Assembly (NCBI GenBank): GCA_021850555.1
Contig: JAJZLX010000646.1
Location: 1 to 18,713 of the forward strand
DNA: 18,713 bases
Direction: 5' to 3'
Source of the DNA: Pseudomonadota bacterium
GTDB lineage: Bacteria; Pseudomonadota; Gammaproteobacteria; Steroidobacterales; Steroidobacteraceae
Notes under the pieces: model-generated
Database searches by the model: none
What the model was told of the DNA's origin: nothing
What the model saw: only the letters and a program-made list of their open reading frames with translations
Made by a program: the position numbers and the translations under genes
Shown: piece after piece, positions 12,281 to 18,713 of the stretch
Numbering within the stretch: position 1 is the first letter of the stretch
How the letters are laid out: each line of letters opens with the position of its first letter

Positions 12281-13468
12281 ATGAAGTCAAAGGCACAACT
12301 CCCGCGGCGGCGGGCGCCGCCTCGAAAAACGACCGCACTGCCCGGGCCGGCGCCGTTGCGCCTGCACACGAGCGTCCCGGCGCTCGACCCCTCGAGGCTC
12401 TCAGCCGACACCGAATCGGCCGTTCGCGCGTTTCTGCGCCAGGGCGAGTCGGCCAATACGCGTCGCTCGTACCAGAGCGCGCTCAAGTACTGCGCGGCCT
12501 GGTATCGGCTGCGCTACTGGCAGACGTTCACGCTTCCGATCGCCCCCGCGGTGGTGATGCAATTCGTGGTCGACCACCTCGAGCGCGCTGCCGAGCGCAG
12601 CGCACACAGCACGCGGCCCATCGAGCTCGTGCACGACCTGCCGCCGGCGATCGATGCGGCGCTCATTGCAGGTGGCTACAAGCACAAGCGCGGCCCGCTC
12701 TCGCTCGCCACTGTGCTGCACCGCCTCTCGGTGCTCTCCAAAGCCCACGCGATGAAGAAAGCGAAGAACCCCTTCGAGGACTCCGGTGTGCGGGAGTTTC
12801 TGCGCCGTGTCCGCCGCGGCTACGCGCTGAGGCAAGTGCCCCAGCGTCGGATGGCCGCCCTCACCCGCTCCCCGCTCGAGCGGCTACTCGCGACATGCAA
12901 AGAGGATCTGCGCGGTATGCGCGATCGGGCGATCCTCACCTTTGCATGGGCGTCCGGCGGGCGGCGGCGATCGGAAGTGGCCAATGCGCGCATGGAGCAC
13001 CTCGAGCGCGTCGGCGAGGCGGGCTACGTCTACCGCCTGGCGCACTCGAAGACCGACCAGAGCGGCCATGGCGCGGCCTCAGAGCCGGGGAAGCCCATCA
13101 TGGGGGTCGCGGCCGAAGCGCTCACCGCCTGGCTCAACGCCTCTGGGGTGCGCGACGGCCCGATCTTCCGCCGGGTCGTGCGCGGCAAGGCGACCGAGGG
13201 GTTGAGCGCCCAGGCGATCTACCGCATGGTCAAACAGCGCGCGAAGATCGCAGGCCTCGAAGGGGATTTCGGCGCACACTCGCTGCGCTCGGGGTTCGTT
13301 ACCGAGGCAGGCAACCAGCTGGTTCCCCTGGGAGAGGTCATGCAGCTCACCGGCCACAAGAACGTTGCGACCGCGCTGCGCTACTACCAGACAGGGGCCG
13401 TGGGGCAGTCCAAGGCCGCGAATTTACTGAGCGATGCGCCGACAACACAGGGGCGCGAAGATGAGTGA
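12281..13468 (+). CDS. Tyrosine recombinase (phage-integrase family)
   Basis: ATG 12281 to TGA 13466-13468, 395 aa, close to usual family length. The N-terminal part holds a SAM-like core-binding domain (ESANTRRSYQSALKYCAAWY, about 57-76). The catalytic domain shows all key residues: Arg in SGGRRRSEV (R229), Lys in HSKTDQ (K257), HSLR (H333, R336), GHK (H359) and the nucleophile Y368 nine residues after H359. So it looks active. Role: site-specific integration/excision or resolution of the element. No tRNA or clear att repeats are seen in the window. No ribosome site; the -10 at 12269 predicts a leaderless mRNA. The giant nuclease-NTPase gene follows, so the recombinase may mark the cargo boundary. 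Confidence 0.92.
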   Translation: MKSKAQLPRRRAPPRKTTALPGPAPLRLHTSVPALDPSRLSADTESAVRAFLRQGESANTRRSYQSALKYCAAWYRLRYWQTFTLPIAPAVVMQFVVDHLERAAERSAHSTRPIELVHDLPPAIDAALIAGGYKHKRGPLSLATVLHRLSVLSKAHAMKKAKNPFEDSGVREFLRRVRRGYALRQVPQRRMAALTRSPLERLLATCKEDLRGMRDRAILTFAWASGGRRRSEVANARMEHLERVGEAGYVYRLAHSKTDQSGHGAASEPGKPIMGVAAEALTAWLNASGVRDGPIFRRVVRGKATEGLSAQAIYRMVKQRAKIAGLEGDFGAHSLRSGFVTEAGNQLVPLGEVMQLTGHKNVATALRYYQTGAVGQSKAANLLSDAPTTQGREDE

Positions 13469-13540
13469 TCGGCAAGAATCAACGTCCACCTCGATCAAGA
13501 GCTGGTGCTAAGGGCACCCCGTCTTCGATAGGGAGGATCC

Positions 13541-13711
13541 ATGTCCGAAAAGATCGAACTCCCTCTGCGGGTTGCAGACCAGGCGCAGGTGTTTCGCCAG
13601 ACTTGGCAGGAAATCGTCGCCGGGAACCTGGAGCGGCCGGAGGCGATCGGCTATGGAGCCGAGGCTATCTCGGACCCAGTCCGCGCGCGTCGTTGCCCGT
13701 GTCTAGGGTAG
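13541..13711 (+). CDS. Small hypothetical protein (56 aa) upstream of the giant NTPase gene
   Basis: ATG 13541 with a strong ribosome site GGGAGG five bases upstream; TAG 13709-13711, 15 bp before the giant gene's ATG. The first 40 residues (MSEKIELPLRVADQAQVFRQ..., then a tryptophan-containing helix and PEAIGYGAE) look like real protein, an acidic N-terminal domain with helices. The last 15 (SDPVRARRCPCLG) are atypical, as if the gene were truncated or shifted. The frame of the giant gene is also open through here. No family recognised. It may be an antitoxin-like or regulatory partner, or a remnant whose translation couples to the next gene. Confidence 0.5.
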   Translation: MSEKIELPLRVADQAQVFRQTWQEIVAGNLERPEAIGYGAEAISDPVRARRCPCLG

Positions 13712-13725
13712 CGGTCCGGTCCGGG

Positions 13726-16700
13726 ATGAGTACGGACTCCGTTTCCAGTTCGCTCTCGACCGGTGGCGCCGGGACTTTCTTCGAGCGCGATGTCGACGCC
13801 TATTGGCTCACGCAGCTGTTGCTCAAGTGGATTCCACCCATTCTGATTGATGCCACTGTGATCGAGGTGAGTTTCCAGACCGAACACCTAGGCTGGAAGA
13901 CCGATGACGTCCTGATCACCTGCGAGGGTGCCGGTGGTATCCGCTCTAAGCTAGCCGGTCAGGTGAAGCGCGCCTTCAGCGTGAGTGCGGCGGACGAGCA
14001 ATGTCAGAAGGCAATTCTCGACTTCTGGCAGGATTTCAAGAACCCGGACCAGTTTTCCGCCGATCACGATCGTTTCGTCCTCATCGTGCAACGAAGTAGT
14101 AATGCGCTCCTAGCGGACTTCGGGCGGCTCCTCGACTGCGCACGCGCATCACGCGATGGCGCTGACTTCGCTCATCGACTGGCGACCCCCGGGTTCATAT
14201 CCAAGAAGGCGGTGCACTACGCGGACGCGATCGCAACGATCGTCGGCGGGCACGAGGATCGTACGGTCGACCCGACAGAACTCTGGCTCTTCTTCAAGGT
14301 GCTCCACCTTCTGAGCCTGGATCTCGATACGGCGACTCGGCAGACGGAGGCGCACATGAGAGGCCTCCTCGCTTATACGGCATCCGAGCATAGCGGTGAG
14401 ACGGTGGCGTCCGCCTCATGGAGCGCCCTGCAACGGCTCGCCGAGTCCTCGATGAAGGAGGCGCGCACGTTCTCTCGCGAGGACCTGCCAGAGGATTTGA
14501 AGCGCGCGCACGGCCTGCTTGGCACAACCGAGAACAAGATCTTAAAGGCCCTGAGGGATCATTCCGAGCCTACGCTTCGGAAGATTCGCTCCAGCATCGG
14601 CCCGACTTTTCACTTGCCGCGCCCGGCGCTTGTCGAACAGGTCCTGGATCAACTGGAGTGCTCGCAGGTGGTCGTCATCGCGGGCCCCGCAGGCAATGGG
14701 AAATCGGCGGTCGGCAAGGAGGTTTTGACCCGGCTGGGTGAAGATCACTTCGCCTTTGCGTTCCGCGCCGAGGAGTTCGCCAGGGCACATATCGACGACA
14801 TGCTTCACGCTGCGCAGGTGCCGGGCAACGCCGTTGCTCTGGCGGCCGTGCTCGCAGCCCAGGATCGCAAAATCATCTTGATTGAGAGCATGGAGCGGCT
14901 CCTGGAGAGATCCACCCGGGATGCCTTCAGCGACGTCATAACGCGTGCCGTCGAAGATCCGGATCTGCAGCTGGTGATCACCTGCCGGGATTACTCCACC
15001 GAGCAGGTGCGCGAAAGCTTCTTGCGGAAATCGGGTCTCACACAGGCGGTTGTGCTCGTGCCGCCGCTCAGTGATGCGGAACTCGATGCGATTGCCGCAG
15101 GTCTCCCGCAGCTCTCGCGCCCTTTGAGTCATCCGCCGCTGCGCAGCATCCTGCGCAACCCCTATTCCCTGGACAAGGCGCTCGATATTCCGTGGCCCCC
15201 TGAACGGCCGCTCCCGGAAAGTGAGCGTGAGTTCCGTCGCTACTTCTGGCGGCAAGTGGTGCGCGCCGAGGGCGCGCCAGGTCTTGGGCGGCGGCGCGAA
15301 CAGGTGCTCGAGGAAATTGCAATCCGGCGCGCTCGTGCGCTCTCGGAATATATTCCGCTCGCGGATCTCGATCCCGCGGTGGTGGCGAGTTTGAAAGCCG
15401 ACTCGCTCATCGTCTGCCCCGATGGGGAACCCTCGCTGATCGCCACCGCCCATGATGTGCTCGAGGATTGGGCGATCCTCGAGTGGTTCGAGGAGCAGCA
15501 CCTCGCCGAGGCTTCCTCCTTCGCCGACCTTGCCGCAGCCATCGGGACACATCCAGCCATTCGCCGCTCCTATCGTAGGTGGGTCACGGAGCTTCTGGAG
15601 CGCGAGCCCGCCGCGGCCGATCGGCTCTTCTTGGCCGCGGCCACCGATGTGCACCAGGGCGCTCAGTTCCGAGACGACACTCTGGTATCGATCCTGCGAG
15701 CCCCTTTGGTCTCACAGCTACTGGTACGACACGCGTCGGCGCTCGTCGCAAATGATTGCGCGCTTCTGAAGCGCGTGATCCGTCTGCTTCGTGTGGCGTG
15801 TGTGGCGATGGCGAACTGGGCGCGGGGGCTACGAGAACACGGCTCGACATTCAATGTGCCCGAAGGCGCCGCGTGGCCCGCGGTGCTCAAAATCGTTCAC
15901 GACAATTGGCAGTGCTTCGGTGAGGCGGATCATCCGCTTTTGCTCGGCTTGATCGAGGACGCCGTGCGTGGGGTGGCGTGGTGGGCGCCCGAGGCGCCCG
16001 GCGCGCCCTTCGTCGCCGGCATTGCGTATGCGCTACTGCCGAGCTTTGAGGGTTGGCAGTCGGACGCACGCGAGAGGCTGCTCAAAATCATCGCGAAGAT
16101 CCCCAACGCCGATCCGGCGCGGTTTGAAGCGACCCTTAGGGGGACGTCGACTGAGGACGTGCGTGAGCGAGATCGCGTTGCGGAGGAGTTGCAGGAACTT
16201 CTTCTCACCGGCATGGAGGGCATGCCAGCGGTCCGTGATCTGCCGCAGCTCATGGTCTCGATCGCGAGCGACTGTCTCCTCTCCACTGAGGAGGAACTGC
16301 ATCGGGATACGTATCAACACTTATCAACCGACATCGACATTTTGTTCGGTATCCGTGATGGCTACGGCTGGGATTTCTCTCCGGCGAGCGCATTCCGGGG
16401 ACCCTGGTTGCCGCTGTTGCGGAGCCATCCCGACATTGCGCTCAAGTTCTACCATCAAGTCTTCAATCACAGCATCGATTGGTACGTTCATCCTAGGCTA
16501 CAGAACTCCTTGGAGCCCGCCTGGGAGATAGAGCTCACGTTTGCCGACGGCACGATTCACAAGCAGTGGGCTAATGCTCGGCTTTGGACAGCCTATCGAG
16601 GTCTCTCGATCAGCCCCTATGTCTTGCAGTCAATGCTCATGGCTCTCGAGACATGGCTCCTTGAAGTGGCAACCCATCAGCCGGAGCAACTCGATATGCT

Positions 16701-18713
16701 CCTCCTCGCTATCCTGAGACAGAGCCATTCGGGTTCGCTGTCGGCCGTGGTCTCAAGCGTCGCCGTTGCTCACCCGGATCTCGCAGGCGAGGCGCTGCTT
16801 GTCCTGCTCTCGGCCCCCCGCTGCATACGTCTTGATCAAGCGCGCCTAGAGCAGGAATCGGGGACATCGGCGCTGAGCAACATGTTTCCTCAGCTGCAAG
16901 CGGACAAGAAGTTCTACGACGATGAGCGCAAGCAATCGAATGCCTTGCCGCACCGTGGGCGCGACCTCGAGTTCGCGATCTCCAGTCTGCAGCTCGGGCC
17001 GCTTCGCGCGCGCGTCCAGGCACTCCTGGATCAGCACACCGCTGCGTTGCCCGAAGCCGAGGCGCGATCGCGCGAAGATCTGCTCTGGGAGTTGGCCCTG
17101 AAGCGGATGGATCTGCGTGAGTACACTTTGGGCACGCCCGTCACGGTTCACGCTGCCCAAGGCGAATCCTCGGGCGAGCCCGCGAAGACCTATGTGCCCT
17201 TGGAGCTGAAGCCCTTGGGGGCTGCTGTGCAGGCCCTGGTGGATGAGGGGACTGCCTCGCAGGCGACGATGAACAAGTCGCTCACCCCCTGGATGTGGGC
17301 GATCCGCGTCTTAAAGGGCGAGGCAACGCCAGAGCAACAATCGCTTTGGCGAGAGCGCTTGACCCAGGCGCGCGGTGCCGATCGCGACGCGGATGATGAG
17401 ATGGGCACGCGCAATGGTCCCGGATGCGTCGCCGCCGTGTGCGTCCGCGATCACTGGAGCGAGCTCACGGCCGAGGAGCGCAGCTGGTGCATCGATATCG
17501 TCTGCTCAGAGATCTTGAGAACGGCCGATGGCTGGACGGATATCGAGCGCATCCAGCGTCATAATATGGCCGCGGATCAGCGTTGCGCGGGCGTGGTGGC
17601 CGGGCTACTCATCAAGGCTTCCTCCGATGCCGAACGAACGAAGGTCCGCGAAGCGCTCGCGGCCGCGCTCACGCACCCGAATCAGGGAGTGAACTGGTTT
17701 GCCGCTCGGAGTGTGGATGCTCAGGTGTGGCAGGCCGACCGCTCGCTCGCACTGCGATGTGCGAACGCCATCGCCCTGCATGCTGAGCGCATCGAGGAGC
17801 GATGGGAGCACCGTGAGCGCCGAGCGTGGACCCCCGGGGAGGCTGCGACACTCTTCAAGGACATCGCCGCTGAAGTGCGAACCGCCTTTCAGCAGCCCGA
17901 GGGCATTCCAGAGGTGGCCTACGCCACGGTGGATCTTGATGCCCGAGCCGGCGCCGATGCGTACGCGCGCATCCTGACCATCCTCAGCTTCGAACCGGCC
18001 GACCCTGTAACCGTGTCCGCTTTCGAGCGTGCAAGTATTGCGCTCGTCGAGCAATGGGATGAGAAGCAAAAGAATCGGGGGCGGGAGAGGCGGCGGGACT
18101 TTGAGAGCGAGTTCGCAACGAAAAAGCGCATCGAGGAATTCGCCTTACGCGCTCCGCCCGAGCGGGCCGAGCGGGTCCTTCGGCCGATTATCGCGGCGGT
18201 GGATCGGCATGCCGATGAGATCGATTCCATCGTGCACGGGCTGACAATCGAGGAAGACCGGCGCTCGAATCCGGCACAGTACTGGTACTTGTGGGAGCTG
18301 TTCGCGACCGCGGTCAAGCGCGCGAGCTGGCTAAAGTGGCTCGATCGCGAGCATCCGACCGGGGATAAGCTTCTGGCGGCGCTCTTCATGACACGGGGCT
18401 GGAAAGACAGTGCCCGGCATTGGAAGACCCTAGAGGGAGAGGCGTATCGCGTCGATGCCCTTTTCGAGGAGTTGCCGCGCACCGCGATTGTGCTCGACAA
18501 TTACTTGAGCTTCCTCTATCACATCGGTGCGAACTCACTACCCCAGGCGTTTACCCGAATTGCGGGAGCCCTGAGGCAAGGCGATGTCTCGAAAATGCTT
18601 GCCCGGAGTAACTCCGTATTTCTTCTCGAAGTCCTCTTGCAGCGGCACGTGTATGGAAGGCCGCTTGAATTAAAGCGAGATCGGGCGGTTCGAGAGGCGG
18701 TCCTGTACCTCTT
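13726..18713 (+). CDS. Giant nuclease-P-loop NTPase (Avs/STAND-like defence protein), 3' end outside window
   Basis: Open from ATG 13726 to the window end with no stop: at least 1,662 residues. The ribosome site is poor, but GTG/TTG starts further left give an atypical N-terminus. Residues about 13-130 resemble the dsDNA nuclease domain of the Cap4/DUF4297 type: GGAGTFFERDVDAYWLTQLL (E20), then TDDVLITCEG (D60/D61) and AGQVKRAF (Q79-x-K81), a PD-(D/E)XK arrangement. A P-loop NTPase follows: Walker A GPAGNGKS (320-327), Walker B-like IILIESMERLL (383-393, Glu for Asp), sensor-like LVITCRDYS (416-424). The remaining 1,200+ residues are helical and probably a repeat-type sensor. Nuclease-NTPase-large C-terminus is the layout of Avs proteins, which recognise phage proteins and then cut DNA. 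Subfamily assignment (Avs2/Avs3-like or a new one) needs the missing end. Confidence 0.75.
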   Translation, partial: MSTDSVSSSLSTGGAGTFFERDVDAYWLTQLLLKWIPPILIDATVIEVSFQTEHLGWKTDDVLITCEGAGGIRSKLAGQVKRAFSVSAADEQCQKAILDFWQDFKNPDQFSADHDRFVLIVQRSSNALLADFGRLLDCARASRDGADFAHRLATPGFISKKAVHYADAIATIVGGHEDRTVDPTELWLFFKVLHLLSLDLDTATRQTEAHMRGLLAYTASEHSGETVASASWSALQRLAESSMKEARTFSREDLPEDLKRAHGLLGTTENKILKALRDHSEPTLRKIRSSIGPTFHLPRPALVEQVLDQLECSQVVVIAGPAGNGKSAVGKEVLTRLGEDHFAFAFRAEEFARAHIDDMLHAAQVPGNAVALAAVLAAQDRKIILIESMERLLERSTRDAFSDVITRAVEDPDLQLVITCRDYSTEQVRESFLRKSGLTQAVVLVPPLSDAELDAIAAGLPQLSRPLSHPPLRSILRNPYSLDKALDIPWPPERPLPESEREFRRYFWRQVVRAEGAPGLGRRREQVLEEIAIRRARALSEYIPLADLDPAVVASLKADSLIVCPDGEPSLIATAHDVLEDWAILEWFEEQHLAEASSFADLAAAIGTHPAIRRSYRRWVTELLEREPAAADRLFLAAATDVHQGAQFRDDTLVSILRAPLVSQLLVRHASALVANDCALLKRVIRLLRVACVAMANWARGLREHGSTFNVPEGAAWPAVLKIVHDNWQCFGEADHPLLLGLIEDAVRGVAWWAPEAPGAPFVAGIAYALLPSFEGWQSDARERLLKIIAKIPNADPARFEATLRGTSTEDVRERDRVAEELQELLLTGMEGMPAVRDLPQLMVSIASDCLLSTEEELHRDTYQHLSTDIDILFGIRDGYGWDFSPASAFRGPWLPLLRSHPDIALKFYHQVFNHSIDWYVHPRLQNSLEPAWEIELTFADGTIHKQWANARLWTAYRGLSISPYVLQSMLMALETWLLEVATHQPEQLDMLLLAILRQSHSGSLSAVVSSVAVAHPDLAGEALLVLLSAPRCIRLDQARLEQESGTSALSNMFPQLQADKKFYDDERKQSNALPHRGRDLEFAISSLQLGPLRARVQALLDQHTAALPEAEARSREDLLWELALKRMDLREYTLGTPVTVHAAQGESSGEPAKTYVPLELKPLGAAVQALVDEGTASQATMNKSLTPWMWAIRVLKGEATPEQQSLWRERLTQARGADRDADDEMGTRNGPGCVAAVCVRDHWSELTAEERSWCIDIVCSEILRTADGWTDIERIQRHNMAADQRCAGVVAGLLIKASSDAERTKVREALAAALTHPNQGVNWFAARSVDAQVWQADRSLALRCANAIALHAERIEERWEHRERRAWTPGEAATLFKDIAAEVRTAFQQPEGIPEVAYATVDLDARAGADAYARILTILSFEPADPVTVSAFERASIALVEQWDEKQKNRGRERRRDFESEFATKKRIEEFALRAPPERAERVLRPIIAAVDRHADEIDSIVHGLTIEEDRRSNPAQYWYLWELFATAVKRASWLKWLDREHPTGDKLLAALFMTRGWKDSARHWKTLEGEAYRVDALFEELPRTAIVLDNYLSFLYHIGANSLPQAFTRIAGALRQGDVSKMLARSNSVFLLEVLLQRHVYGRPLELKRDRAVREAVLYL

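Noticed and set aside
12281..13468. tRNA gene or att core beside the recombinase
   Set aside because: No tRNA-like cloverleaf or paired direct repeats were found in the flanks.
13461..13511. 16-codon ORF overlapping the end of the recombinase gene
   Set aside because: Too short, no ribosome site, no support beyond an ATG.
14542..15654. 370-codon minus-strand open frame inside the giant gene
   Set aside because: The plus strand encodes the Walker motifs here; the frame is a shadow.
1..18713. Very frequent CTCGAG hexamer
   Set aside because: Explained by preferred Leu (CTC) and Glu (GAG) codons in adjacent positions; mostly within genes and in frame.

Overview
The window is GC-rich DNA with proteobacterial-looking gene content and Shine-Dalgarno/rho-independent terminator usage. 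It looks like part of a plasmid or integrative element: almost every recognisable gene is accessory (RNA-guided nuclease remnant, CRISPR array, nuclease, helicase, KfrA-type protein, tyrosine recombinase, defence ATPase). No rRNA, tRNA or housekeeping gene was found. The species cannot be named from the sequence.

Left end (1-1110): the last ~69 codons of an IscB-type RNA-guided endonuclease are followed, 132 bp downstream and on the same strand, by a five-repeat CRISPR array with its own terminator. No cas gene lies in the window. The 132 bp between them can fold, including a possible pseudoknot. Two small overlapping hypothetical genes (699-1069) and a terminator follow.

First operon (1166-4409): three genes with overlapping ends: a DUF2493/SLOG-DUF4326 fusion, a Cas4/RecB-like PD-(D/E)XK nuclease with a four-cysteine Fe-S signature, and a 469-aa protein I do not recognise. 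A 302-bp intergenic region follows, with a repeated CTATAG motif, hairpins, a strong terminator, direct repeats, and a consensus-like promoter whose spacer is filled by a palindrome.

Second operon (4712-7355): an apparently leaderless HTH gene, two tiny reading frames (possibly one frameshifted gene), a winged-helix protein, a CxxC/CxxC zinc-ribbon-like protein, and an SF1 helicase-like ATPase, joined by overlapping start/stop codons. The nuclease of operon 1 and the helicase of operon 2 may work together on DNA, but this is inference.

Middle (7446-9965): an exported outer-membrane beta-barrel-like protein, a small exported protein that seems frameshifted, a PAPS-reductase-family (PP-loop) protein, and two terminators that resemble each other.

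Right part (9987-18713): on the minus strand, a KfrA-like coiled-coil DNA-binding protein and a membrane-anchored protein. Divergent to them is a tyrosine recombinase with all catalytic residues. Downstream come a 56-aa ORF and a giant ORF (more than 1,660 codons, running off the end) with an N-terminal Cap4/DUF4297-like nuclease region followed by a P-loop NTPase: an Avs/STAND-like antiphage candidate.

The most interesting items are the IscB-CRISPR junction, the SLOG/nuclease/unknown cassette with the helicase operon, the giant nuclease-NTPase beside the recombinase, and a set of shared regulatory motifs suggesting coordinated control of the element.
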